Assembly (NCBI GenBank): GCA_934148875.1
Contig: CAKPDJ010000012.1
Coordinates: 1 to 33,107, forward strand
Source of the DNA: an uncultured Bacilli bacterium
GTDB lineage: Bacteria; Bacillota_I; Bacilli_A; RF39; UBA660
DNA: 33,107 nucleotides
Direction: 5' to 3'
The notes beneath the pieces were generated by a model that saw nothing but the letters and a program-made list of their open reading frames with translations, was not told where the DNA came from and ran no database searches. The position numbers and the translations under genes were made by a program. Below, in pieces: positions 15,136 to 23,487 of the stretch (the stretch's first letter is position 1; every line of letters starts with the position of its first letter).

Positions 15136-15838
15136 TTACAGTGAATCAAGTAAAATATTAAAAGTTTTAACTAAAGATTATGGTTTAATTAGTGTTATGT
15201 CAAAAGGTTGTCGTAATATTAAAAGTAAATTAAGAGGAGTAAGTAATAAGCTTACTTATGGTACATTTAATTTTTACTATAAAGAAAATGGTATATCTAA
15301 TTTAATAAGTATAGATGTTATTAATACATTAAGAAATATTATGATGGATATAAACAAAATTAGCTATGTATCATATATACTAGATTTAACAGAGCAGATA
15401 TTTAAAGAGACCGATTTAGAACAAGCTAATGAAATATATGTACTATTAACCTCTATTATCATGAAGATAAATGATGGTTATAATGAAGGCATTTTAACTA
15501 ATATTTACGAGTTAAAACTGTTAGATTATTTAGGAATTAGGCCTAATATAGATGGATGTAGTATCTGTGGCAGTACTAAAAATATTGTCACTATTTCGTC
15601 AAGTAGTGGAGGATATGTTTGCCAAAATTGCTATCAAGATGGTAGAATATATAGTAGCAAAACCATTCAATTAATTCGCATGCTTTTTTACGTTGATGTT
15701 TCAAAAATTACTAAGTTAGAATTAAATGATGAAACAAGAAAAGAATTAAATGAATTTATAACTGAGTATTATGATCAATATTCAGGGTTATATTTAAAAA
15801 GTAAAAGCTTTTTAAAAAACTTAAGTAAAATAGGATAG
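15092..15838 (+). CDS. recO: DNA repair protein RecO
   Basis: This is a 248-aa RecO with an N-terminal OB-fold (VKTEGIIVGETNYSESSKIL, about 4-80), a helical middle, and an intact four-Cys zinc site CSICGSTKNIVT followed by YVCQNC. RecO loads RecA on SSB-coated single strands with RecR and anneals DNA in gap repair. The frame begins inside yqzL. The ribosome site is poor (AAGTAACAGTT), which fits translational coupling to yqzL. The era-yqzL-recO order is conserved in Bacillota. It is followed 10 bases later by the yfhO-like gene, where Bacillus has the glycyl-tRNA synthetase genes. Confidence 0.94.
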   Translation: MKIVKTEGIIVGETNYSESSKILKVLTKDYGLISVMSKGCRNIKSKLRGVSNKLTYGTFNFYYKENGISNLISIDVINTLRNIMMDINKISYVSYILDLTEQIFKETDLEQANEIYVLLTSIIMKINDGYNEGILTNIYELKLLDYLGIRPNIDGCSICGSTKNIVTISSSSGGYVCQNCYQDGRIYSSKTIQLIRMLFYVDVSKITKLELNDETRKELNEFITEYYDQYSGLYLKSKSFLKNLSKIG

Positions 15839-15848
15839 AGGTATTATC

Positions 15849-18521
15849 ATGAAAAAGTTAAAACCATACTTGCTTACAACCGCCATTGTATTAGGAATAT
15901 TTATTATTGTATTTATATCAAAAGGAATATACCCTTTTGGTAAAAATTCTCTTATTTGGAGTGATATGCATGATCAAATAACAGCATTTTATTATCACTT
16001 CTACGATTGTTTCAAAGGAAATGATTCATTATTAATTGATTTTTCCACTAGTGGAGGAATTAACTTCATTGGTATTTTAGCATACTATATTTTAAGCCCT
16101 TTTAGCTTTTTAGTATTGCTTGTAAAAAGAGAAGAAATATACTTAATGGTATCAGTAATAATTGCTATAAAAACATTATTTTGTTCATTAACGTGTTTAT
16201 ACTTTATTCGAAAATATTTTAAAAAAGTTCCATACTTATTATCTGTAGTTTTAGCAATAGTTTATGCCTTTTCGGGATATAGTTTAATGATGTATATAAT
16301 CACTCCTTGGATTGATGCAATGTATTTATTACCACTTATTATGATTGGTCTAAAAAAAGTATTAGATTTAGAAAAACCAACACTTTATATTATCACACTC
16401 GCACTAAGCTTAATTTTGAGTTTTTACGTTTCAATAATGGTAATTATATTTGTTTTCTTAATTTCACTTATATATATATTTGTATATCAAAATGATAAAG
16501 AATTACGAAAAAAAGCTATTCTATCACTCGGAATATCAACAATTATTAGTTTATTATTATCTGCATTTGTAGTAGTACCATCATACTTACAAATATCTGT
16601 ATCATCCAGAATAGGAGTAAATGCTAAAACACTACTTAATTCAAAGACAGGACCACTTTCAGATAAACTTGCTATGTTCTTGTTTGGTGGAATTATGTAT
16701 CTAGGATTATTCTTACTTGGCAGAAATTATAAAAAGCACAAGAAATTTTTAAGTTTCTATATACCAGTTATGCTAATTATGCTAATTCCTATTCTAATCG
16801 AGCCTATCAATAAAATATGGCACTTTGGTTCATACGCATTCTTTACATATCGTATTGGATTTGCTACCACATTTTTATTAATAGTGGGAGCATGTTATGG
16901 TTATGAGAACTTTGAATTTGATACAAAAATAACCACCCACCATCAAAAGGCAAAATCAATTATCACCACATTATTAGTATCAGTTGCAATAATAGCAATC
17001 ATGCTACTTAATTATTATGATTTTCAAACAGCAATAAACAAGCTATCAATTTCAGGAAATCATTTACTAATATTAATACTGGCATCAACATTTATAATAT
17101 CATTTATAGGTTGCTATATATTATTGATATTAAATAAAAAGATGACAACATTTACTATTGTATTAATGTCAATCATTACATTCTCTCATATCATTATTAA
17201 TACAGCAACATATATGGGAATGGATAAAGAACAGAAGTTATTAACAAGTGAATATGAAGAACTAACACTAATTTTTAAAGATTATCAAGAAGGCGATTAT
17301 TATCGTGTTAAAAATGAAGTAATTGATATGATTATGAATAGTGGAATGGTTATGAAATTCCATAACTGGGATCATTTTACATCATTAACAGATGCTAACA
17401 ACTTAACTAGTTTAAAGAAAATGGGATATTCTTCTATGTGGGTTAAAACTTACTCAAGAGGAGGAAACTTATTCTTAGATAGCGTTTTAGCTAATGGTTA
17501 TTTAATGAGTGATAAAAAGATAGATAGTGAATACTACCAATATATAAAAACATACAAAAACATTTATTTTTACAAATTAAAAAAATTACCATCATATGGT
17601 TATTTAATAAACAACAATGACACTATTTTTAACAAAGATAATTCTTTTCAAATATCAAATTCAATATACCAAAGTATTACAGGAAACAAGGATAGTATTT
17701 TTGATATATACAGTAATTTTAAACTAAATAATATTGAAGTATCTAAATACAAAGACAACAAATATTACAAAATATTAGACCCTGAAGGATATAATTATTT
17801 TGAAACAGATATTGATATTAAAAATAAACAAACATTATACCTAGAAATATTAAGATCTTTAGATAATACTACTAATAGTAAAATTTATGAACACTTTAAC
17901 ATCTATATAAATGATAAATTGTATCAGCAAAAAGCTATGGACGCCGACAACAATGGTGTTATTAATTTAGGTACTTACAATAATGAAAAAGTAAATATTA
18001 AGATTGAATTATTAAAAAGTATCGACCTAAATAATATTACACTTGGTGTTATGGATAATACTAAATATGAAGACTTTATTGCTAACCAATATGTAGAAAC
18101 TAATATAAATTATAACAAAAACAAAGTAACAGCTTCGGTTGAATCAGAAGCAGAAAAAATATTATATTTGCCAATTGCTTATAGCGACAGTTATAAAGCT
18201 ACTAATAACGGTAAAGAAGTAGAAGTAATCAAAGTATTCGATAATTTTATTGGTGTTAAACTTGAAAAAGGCAATAATAACATAGAACTTACTTATATGC
18301 CTAAAGGACTAATACCAATGATTATAGTTAGTGTCATTACTTTGGTATTAACAATAATTCTATTAAGTACCAAATTATATAATAAAATATTAGATTGTAA
18401 ATTCCTTTCTAATATAGCATACTATCTATACTTATTTGCATATATTGCCCTTATTTTAGTTGTTTATGTTGGTGGTACTATTTGCTTCATAATTTCATAT
18501 TTTGTAACTATTAAAATTTAA
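15849..18521 (+). CDS. YfhO family membrane protein
   Basis: This is an 890-aa polytopic protein. It begins with a transmembrane helix, then the YfhO signature region NSLIWSDMHDQITAFYYHFYD and STSGGINFIGILAYYILSPFS, where Asp residues in the first extracytoplasmic loop are family-conserved. About 12 helices reach residue 460, followed by a large extracytoplasmic domain (about 470-800) with a beta-rich C-terminal part, and two or three final helices. Bacillus YfhO and relatives act in glycosylation of teichoic or lipoteichoic polymers or related lipid-linked sugar transfer; the fold resembles GT-C glycosyltransferases. Substrate here is unknown. GAGGTATTATC precedes the ATG, and the 10-base gap to recO suggests the last gene of that operon. 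No clear terminator follows before the next promoter. Confidence 0.9.
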   Translation: MKKLKPYLLTTAIVLGIFIIVFISKGIYPFGKNSLIWSDMHDQITAFYYHFYDCFKGNDSLLIDFSTSGGINFIGILAYYILSPFSFLVLLVKREEIYLMVSVIIAIKTLFCSLTCLYFIRKYFKKVPYLLSVVLAIVYAFSGYSLMMYIITPWIDAMYLLPLIMIGLKKVLDLEKPTLYIITLALSLILSFYVSIMVIIFVFLISLIYIFVYQNDKELRKKAILSLGISTIISLLLSAFVVVPSYLQISVSSRIGVNAKTLLNSKTGPLSDKLAMFLFGGIMYLGLFLLGRNYKKHKKFLSFYIPVMLIMLIPILIEPINKIWHFGSYAFFTYRIGFATTFLLIVGACYGYENFEFDTKITTHHQKAKSIITTLLVSVAIIAIMLLNYYDFQTAINKLSISGNHLLILILASTFIISFIGCYILLILNKKMTTFTIVLMSIITFSHIIINTATYMGMDKEQKLLTSEYEELTLIFKDYQEGDYYRVKNEVIDMIMNSGMVMKFHNWDHFTSLTDANNLTSLKKMGYSSMWVKTYSRGGNLFLDSVLANGYLMSDKKIDSEYYQYIKTYKNIYFYKLKKLPSYGYLINNNDTIFNKDNSFQISNSIYQSITGNKDSIFDIYSNFKLNNIEVSKYKDNKYYKILDPEGYNYFETDIDIKNKQTLYLEILRSLDNTTNSKIYEHFNIYINDKLYQQKAMDADNNGVINLGTYNNEKVNIKIELLKSIDLNNITLGVMDNTKYEDFIANQYVETNINYNKNKVTASVESEAEKILYLPIAYSDSYKATNNGKEVEVIKVFDNFIGVKLEKGNNNIELTYMPKGLIPMIIVSVITLVLTIILLSTKLYNKILDCKFLSNIAYYLYLFAYIALILVVYVGGTICFIISYFVTIKI

Positions 18522-18524
18522 TTA

Positions 18525-18553
18525 TTGACTAAATAAATATAAAGTATTAAAAT
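18525..18553 (+). promoter_or_regulatory. Sigma-A promoter of the glycine T-box operon
   Basis: TTGACT (18525-18530), 17-base spacer, TAAAAT (18548-18553), starting four bases after the yfhO stop. Transcription would begin near 18560, which defines a short leader. Confidence 0.75.
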
Positions 18554-18559
18554 TTAATT

Positions 18560-18685
18560 AATGCTGCGATGAAGGCTATGGAAAAGCTGGAGCAATATAA
18601 ACAAAAGAGATTCTTTTAGAATAAATAGGGTGGAACCGCGGATAATATTTTCGTCCCTATATAGTAAAGATTCTCTTTTTATTTT
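18560..18685 (+). promoter_or_regulatory. T-box riboswitch, glycine class, with a very short stem I
   Basis: The T-box GGGTGGAACCGCGG (18628-18641) and its partner CGTCCCTA form the antiterminator. The variable base in TGGA pairs with a U discriminator, which in bacteria is typical of tRNA-Gly and agrees with glyS downstream. The terminator pairs 18603-18616 with 18666-18679 (13 of 14 positions) and ends in a T run. Its left arm can fold alone as AAAAGA-GAT-TCTTTT, a possible alternative stem III. Only about 40 bases (18562-18594, TGCT...AGCA closing) are available for stem I, versus about 100 normally. A GGA at 18589 may be the specifier; this is uncertain. Confidence 0.88.
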
Positions 18686-18699
18686 TAGGGGGATATTAT

Positions 18700-19548
18700 A
18701 TGCAACAAGCAACTATAGAACAAATGATTACAAAAAAACAAAAACAATTAATAATTGTAGGAAAAGAATGTATAGTAGATGGAAGAAAAGGAATTAAGTG
18801 TGACTTAAAGGGTAAATGGATTAGTCCTTCAAATGAACATGAAGTATCTGTTCAACCATTTACTTTAGATACTGAACACAAACTCAGTAGTAGTGAAATA
18901 GGAAATTTGATAGAGTTATTAAAAAACAATCCAAAAGAATACATATCTGAATTAATTAATCTAAACTTTAGAAATGATTTAATTAATATAGAAGCTACTG
19001 GTACTAGCCATTTACTTCCTACTAGATTTGAAAAATTTTATAAAAGTTGCGTTCATTTTGCCGGAGATAAATATGAAGTTTATTTTGTAGATGATGCTAC
19101 AAAATATTTAAGTGATAAAATATCTGAATTAAGGTTAAGAAGAGTAGAGGATAGTCGTACTTATGCTATCAAGACAATAGAAACTGGTAAAGTACAGAAC
19201 CTTAAATTTAGATTTTTTGATAGTTTTTCTTGGAATAAAGAAACCTACTGTTTATATGATGATAATAATGGTTATTATTGTACGGAAACAGGACCAGCAC
19301 GCGCTTTATATTATAAGATAGGTCTAGATGATGAGAAAAAAACAGATCCTGCTGATATCAAAAACATGATAGATATTCTTGATAAATTTGTTTTAGTACA
19401 TGGTCCTATAAAACACATATCTTCCACAACAAAAGAATTAATTGCTAGCAGTTATGATTATATTGATGGAAATATTAAAATAGATGCTTTAGATAATGCA
19501 CCAAGAGAACTAGTTAAAAAGATATATTCTTTGAGAAAATCTCAATAA
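18700..19548 (+). CDS. 282-aa unknown protein, first of a paralogous pair under the glycine T-box
   Basis: This is a soluble protein with no signal peptide or membrane helix, starting after TAGGGGGATATT. I do not recognise a family. It aligns by eye with the next gene in several blocks: PKEYISELINLNFRNDLI against PKQGISQIINLDFDKDFI, TGTSHLLPTRF against TGTNYILPDRF, and YEVYFVDDATKYLSDKISEL against YTVYFVDDAIDFFSDTIKQL. The shared PxxF and VYFVDDA segments mark the core, with a C-terminal region DPADIKNMIDILDKFVLV matching DIENINIILDNFVSV. It lies directly behind a T-box terminator, so it should be expressed when charged tRNA-Gly is low. No catalytic motif is obvious. Confidence 0.82.
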   Translation: MQQATIEQMITKKQKQLIIVGKECIVDGRKGIKCDLKGKWISPSNEHEVSVQPFTLDTEHKLSSSEIGNLIELLKNNPKEYISELINLNFRNDLINIEATGTSHLLPTRFEKFYKSCVHFAGDKYEVYFVDDATKYLSDKISELRLRRVEDSRTYAIKTIETGKVQNLKFRFFDSFSWNKETYCLYDDNNGYYCTETGPARALYYKIGLDDEKKTDPADIKNMIDILDKFVLVHGPIKHISSTTKELIASSYDYIDGNIKIDALDNAPRELVKKIYSLRKSQ

Positions 19549-19560
19549 AAGGAGTGTCAC

Positions 19561-20418
19561 ATGAAAATTAATTCTGCATATGAAAAGATGATAAATGATA
19601 AGCAATCAACTTTAATTGTTGGAGTAAAAAAAGATGAAAGTGGTACTATCAGACTTCATCTTAATTCTGTTTATCCTACAAAGCAAGACTTATCAATTTA
19701 TCAATGTTTAAATAATATCGATAAACCATTAGTAACAACACATAATTTATGTGAAGCTGACAAAAACAAATTACGAAGGCTTTGTGCTACCGACCCTAAA
19801 CAAGGGATTTCACAAATAATAAATCTTGATTTTGATAAAGATTTTATTACTAATTTAACTACTGGCACCAATTATATTTTACCTGATAGATTTAAAAATA
19901 AATATAATAATAATAACAATAATAATAAAGTTATATCTTTTCACTCAAAAAAAGGTTACACTGTCTACTTTGTAGATGATGCGATTGATTTTTTTAGCGA
20001 TACCATTAAACAATTAGAAAGCAGAAGAATAAAAGATACATTAGAGTTTGCTACAAAATTAATAAAAGAACATCAAGTATTTAAATTAAAATTGGATTTT
20101 GCCGATGATTCTGATTTCAAGAAAGAAAATTTTTGTATTTTTGGAAAAGGTACTGGTATTTTACGAAATGAAACGGTTCCAACACTATTTTACCGTGTTA
20201 GTTCCAATGAAGATGGTGTGTTTAATCCTAACGATATTGAAAATATAAACATTATACTAGATAATTTTGTATCAGTAAGTGGCATTCCAACATGTTTTTC
20301 TTTTTCAAAAACCGATTTAATTGTCTCTAAAAACTGCTTAATAGATGTAGATGGAAAAGATAAATACCCAGAAATAGTAAAAAAATTATGGAGTTACTAT
20401 AACAGAGGAATAAAATAG
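19561..20418 (+). CDS. 285-aa unknown protein, second paralogue
   Basis: This is a paralogue of the preceding gene, 12 bases downstream, with AAAGGAGTGTC before the ATG. It shares the same block order: an N-terminal region rich in strands, PKQGISQIINLDFDKDFI, TGTNYILPDRF, VYFVDDAIDFFSDTIKQLESRR, and a C-terminal DNFVSVSGIP. A run of seven Asn (about residues 116-122) interrupts it right after the PDRF block, where the first copy has a short ordinary linker. It is soluble with no export signal. Overall identity to the first copy appears low, suggesting old duplication with divergence. It is probably co-transcribed with glyS, 129 bases downstream, as no terminator is seen between. Function unknown. 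Confidence 0.82.
   Translation: MKINSAYEKMINDKQSTLIVGVKKDESGTIRLHLNSVYPTKQDLSIYQCLNNIDKPLVTTHNLCEADKNKLRRLCATDPKQGISQIINLDFDKDFITNLTTGTNYILPDRFKNKYNNNNNNNKVISFHSKKGYTVYFVDDAIDFFSDTIKQLESRRIKDTLEFATKLIKEHQVFKLKLDFADDSDFKKENFCIFGKGTGILRNETVPTLFYRVSSNEDGVFNPNDIENINIILDNFVSVSGIPTCFSFSKTDLIVSKNCLIDVDGKDKYPEIVKKLWSYYNRGIK
19906..19926 (+). repeat. In-frame AAT trinucleotide repeat encoding poly-Asn
   Basis: Seven Asn codons in a row, six AAT and one AAC, flanked by further A/T triplets. Slippage here would change the number of Asn without shifting the frame. Confidence 0.8.
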
Positions 20419-20455
20419 CATGAATAAAAATAAATAGAAACAAATTTTTAATTGA

Positions 20456-20464
20456 TGATATAAT
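20456..20464 (+). promoter_or_regulatory. Possible extended -10 promoter for glyS
   Basis: TGATATAAT gives the TGn extended -10 form; no good -35 box is visible. The rest of the 129-base gap contains an AT-only hairpin (TAATTATA...TATAATTA, about 20469-20490) but no T-box and no terminator, so glyS may be read both from here and from the upstream T-box promoter. Confidence 0.5.
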
Positions 20465-20547
20465 AAAGTTAATTATAGTTCTTTATAATTATGATAAATA
20501 GTTGAATTATATAGATAAACATTCAAAAGAAGAAAGGAAATGATAAA

Positions 20548-21924
20548 ATGAAAAATGAATTAACAATGGAAAAATTAGTAAATTTATGTAAGCAATATGG
20601 TTTTATATTCCAAGGAAGTGAAATATATGGAGGTCTTGCTAACACTTGGGATTTTGGTCCGCTTGGCGCAGAATTAAAGAAAAATATCAAGAATGCATGG
20701 CAAAAAAAATTCATCCAAGAAGATCCTAATAATGTCGGTCTTGATAGCGCTATTTTAATGAATCCTAAAACATGGGAAGCAAGTGGGCATATTCAAACGT
20801 TTTCTGATCCATTAATTGACTGTAAGCATTGTAAAACACGTCATAGAGCTGACAAACTAGTTGAAGCTAACGGTGTAGAAGATGCTGGTGGAATGAGTCA
20901 TGAAGAATTAATGAATTACATTAAAGAACACAATATTGTATGTCCTAATTGTGGTAAGCTAGACTATACCGATATTCGTGAATTTAATTTAATGTTTAAA
21001 ACATTTCAAGGAGTAACAGAAGATTCTAAAAATACCATTTACTTGAGACCAGAAACAGCCCAAGGAATATTTGTTGACTTTTTAAATGTTCAAAGAAGTA
21101 TGAGATTAAAAGTTCCTTTTGGTATTGGTCAAGTTGGTAAAAGCTTCAGAAATGAGATTACACCAGGAAACTTTATTTTTAGAGTAAGAGAATTTGAACA
21201 AATGGAGCTTGAATTTTTCTGTAAACCAGGTACTGAATTAGAGTGGCATAAGTATTATAAAGATACTTGCAAAAACTTTTTAATCTCGCTTGGTATTAAA
21301 GAAGAAAATTTAAGATTAAGAGATCACTCCAAAGAAGAATTATGCTTCTACAGTAATGCAACAACAGATATTGAGTACAAGTTTCCATTTGGTTGGGGCG
21401 AATTATGGGGTATAGCTTCTCGTACTGATTACGATTTAACACAACATCAAAAAGTATCAGGAGTATCCCAAGAGTATTTAGACCCAGAAACCAATGAAAA
21501 ATATATTCCTTATGTAATTGAACCTAGTGTTGGAGTAGAAAGATTAGTATTAACTACTCTTTGTGATAGTTATGAAGAAGAAACTTTAGCCGATGGTCAA
21601 ACACGTGAAGTTATGCATTTCCATCCATACTTAGCCCCATATAAAGTAACTGTTTTACCATTAATGAAAAAATATCACAGCGACAAAGCCAAAGAAATCT
21701 ATAAAGAATTAAGTAAAGAATTTATGACCGGATATGATGATAGTGGCAACATTGGAAAACGTTATCGTAGACAAGACGTTATTGGTACACCTTTCTGTGT
21801 TACTATTGATGAAGAAACCTTAAACAACAACACAGTAACCATTAGAAATCGCGACACAATGGAACAAATTACTTTACCAATAACAGAAATTAATAGTTAT
21901 ATAAGAGAACAAATAAAATTCTAG
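20548..21924 (+). CDS. glyS: Glycyl-tRNA synthetase, single-chain (alpha2) type
   Basis: This is a 458-aa class II synthetase of the dimeric type, not the two-subunit GlyQ/GlyS form of many Bacillus relatives. Visible features are an N-terminal YGFIFQGSEIYGGLANTWDFGPLG (glycine-enzyme signature), a Cys pair CKHCKTRHRA with the later CPNCG (zinc-ribbon insertion), motif 2 VGKSFRNEITPGNFIFRVREFEQME, motif 3 EPSVGVERLVLT, and a C-terminal anticodon domain (LAPYKVTVLPL, RYRRQDVIGTPFCVTIDEE). It charges tRNA-Gly for translation. The ATG follows AAAGGAAATGATAA. The gene is downstream of the T-box operon and is followed by a hairpin terminator. Confidence 0.96.
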   Translation: MKNELTMEKLVNLCKQYGFIFQGSEIYGGLANTWDFGPLGAELKKNIKNAWQKKFIQEDPNNVGLDSAILMNPKTWEASGHIQTFSDPLIDCKHCKTRHRADKLVEANGVEDAGGMSHEELMNYIKEHNIVCPNCGKLDYTDIREFNLMFKTFQGVTEDSKNTIYLRPETAQGIFVDFLNVQRSMRLKVPFGIGQVGKSFRNEITPGNFIFRVREFEQMELEFFCKPGTELEWHKYYKDTCKNFLISLGIKEENLRLRDHSKEELCFYSNATTDIEYKFPFGWGELWGIASRTDYDLTQHQKVSGVSQEYLDPETNEKYIPYVIEPSVGVERLVLTTLCDSYEEETLADGQTREVMHFHPYLAPYKVTVLPLMKKYHSDKAKEIYKELSKEFMTGYDDSGNIGKRYRRQDVIGTPFCVTIDEETLNNNTVTIRNRDTMEQITLPITEINSYIREQIKF

Positions 21925-21946
21925 TACTATTAATTAGTAAAATTTA

Positions 21947-21985
21947 ATTAAAACAGTTGAATTTTGATTTAACTGTTTTAATCTA
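21947..21985 (+). terminator. Probable terminator of glyS
   Basis: 12-bp stem ATTAAAACAGTT/AACTGTTTTAAT (21947-21958 with 21971-21982), 12-base loop. The T run is only the TTTT within the right arm plus scattered T, so strength is uncertain. Confidence 0.65.
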
Positions 21986-22005
21986 CATCATTATCAATTA
22001 TAAAT

Positions 22006-22035
22006 TTGAATAATATAGACGCTTTCTAATATACT
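22006..22035 (+). promoter_or_regulatory. Probable promoter of the AI-2E family gene
   Basis: TTGAAT (22006-22011), 18-base spacer, TATACT (22030-22035), about 60 bases before the ATG. Confidence 0.55.
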
Positions 22036-22095
22036 TATAAAAGGTATAGTGTAAATTATAAAATTATGTTATAGTTAAATAAAAAGGGTGATTAC

Positions 22096-23241
22096 ATGTT
22101 TAAAAAGAAAAGTGATTCATTAGACTATGGTAAGCTAAATGAAGGAATACGTATTGGCGTTAACCTCTTAAAGACAGCTTTTATTTTGGCTATTGTAGTA
22201 TTGATTTTTGTTTGTAGCAATTTATTGCACGATTGGAAAATACTACCCGTTATTGGTAACATTCTCTCGGTAATATCACCACTATTTATTGGTATAGGTC
22301 TTGCTTGGTTATTTGATCCTTTTGTGACATTTTTAAATAAAAAAGGCATTAGTAGAATACTAGGAGCTATATTTGTATATATAATATTTTTATCATTTAT
22401 ATATTTATTATTGAGACTTATGGTACCTTCTATTACCAACCAGTTAAATGATCTTGCAAAAAATGTACCAGATTTTATTAATTATTTAAAGGAAAATATT
22501 GATAAATTCTTTGATAATTTAAACGGATTAGGGGAATACAACTTTACCGATATTAAGATAGGTATATATGATAGTATCAACAACTTAAGTAAGTCATTAA
22601 CCGTTGATTTACCAGTAACTATTATGAATATGATATCTAATATAATAGCGGGAGGAGTTAACTTATTAATTGGATTATTAGTTGGATTATACATGTTATT
22701 TGATTTTGACAATGTAAAGAAACATCTATACAGCTTAATTCCTAAAAAATATCAAGATGATACAAAAACACTATTAACCAGATTAAACAATAATTTAAAA
22801 AGTTATGTTCATGGGACATTATTAATTATGCTAATACTATTTGCATTTCAATCCGTTTCTCTACTAATAGCAGGATTAGAAGCCCCAATGGTATTTGGAC
22901 TATTTTGTGCTATTACTAACGTAATTCCATACATTGGCCCATATATTGGTGGTATTCCAGCAGTAGTAGTAGGATTATCAATAAGTCCAATGACAGGGAT
23001 TGGTGTTTTAATAGCTGTTGTTTTAGCCCAAACTCTAGAAAGTTATTTCTTACAACCAATCGTTATGGGAAAAACCATGAAATTACATCCAGTAACAATT
23101 ATGCTTGGGTTATTGCTTTTTGGTCATTTCTTTGGTATACTAGGAATGATTTTGGCAACACCGATAATTTCAATATTCAAAACAATATTTCAATTCTTTA
23201 ATGAAAAATATTCAATCATGGAAAGAATTACTGATAATTAA
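22096..23241 (+). CDS. AI-2E family transporter (PerM-type membrane protein)
   Basis: This is a 381-aa polytopic protein of the AI-2E/UPF0118 family. Layout: a cytoplasmic start, two helices (about 25-75), a third helix before a long amphipathic extracytoplasmic or membrane-associated region (LAKNVPDFINYLKENIDKFF), then five helices. Family marks are SYVHGTLLIMLILFAFQSV, the segment GLFCAITNVIPYIGPYIGGIPAVVVG with its NxIPYxGP motif, and QTLESYFLQPIVMGKTMKLHP. Members are oligomeric exporters or channels; reported roles include AI-2 release and sodium/proton exchange, so the substrate cannot be named here. Monocistronic by appearance: a terminator lies before it and the alanine T-box after. 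The ATG follows AAAGGGTGATTAC. Confidence 0.93.
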   Translation: MFKKKSDSLDYGKLNEGIRIGVNLLKTAFILAIVVLIFVCSNLLHDWKILPVIGNILSVISPLFIGIGLAWLFDPFVTFLNKKGISRILGAIFVYIIFLSFIYLLLRLMVPSITNQLNDLAKNVPDFINYLKENIDKFFDNLNGLGEYNFTDIKIGIYDSINNLSKSLTVDLPVTIMNMISNIIAGGVNLLIGLLVGLYMLFDFDNVKKHLYSLIPKKYQDDTKTLLTRLNNNLKSYVHGTLLIMLILFAFQSVSLLIAGLEAPMVFGLFCAITNVIPYIGPYIGGIPAVVVGLSISPMTGIGVLIAVVLAQTLESYFLQPIVMGKTMKLHPVTIMLGLLLFGHFFGILGMILATPIISIFKTIFQFFNEKYSIMERITDN

Positions 23242-23284
23242 AAACATTAATGAAAGATAAGTAATAGATATTATATTTTATAGA

Positions 23285-23430
23285 AAGTCTACGGTAGATG
23301 GAAGTAGATAATATAAATCTATGAAAGCTACTCTCAAGTGACTAGTAAACTAGTCCGGCCTAGCCGTTATTTAAATTAAGATCTAATTAGGATGGTACCG
23401 CGTTCATTCGCTCCTAACTAGGTCTTTTTC
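23285..23430 (+). promoter_or_regulatory. T-box riboswitch, alanine class, truncated stem I, candidate specifier GCU
   Basis: The T-box AGGATGGTACCGCG (23389-23402) has TGGT, matching an A discriminator as in tRNA-Ala. The 5' strand GATGGAAGTA holds the kink-turn GATG and S-turn AGTA (23303-23306), closed by a TAGAT/ATCTA helix with a 7-base loop. The 3' strand gives GCT (23327-23329) followed by A, an alanine codon in the expected specifier place. Hairpins GACTAGT/ACTAGTC and CGGC/GCCG follow. The terminator pairs 23378-23392 with 23412-23426, then T run. The antiterminator is TTAGGA/TCCTAA plus GCG/CGC. The distal half of stem I is absent. No clear promoter is visible. Confidence 0.9.
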
Positions 23431-23487
23431 TATGAGAAAAGATTTTAGGCAAGTTTGTAGCAGTAATGTTATTAGAAAGGAAATAAT

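Noticed and set aside
20465..20547. A second T-box directly before glyS
   Set aside because: No GGNTGGNACCGCG element is present; only an AT-rich hairpin.
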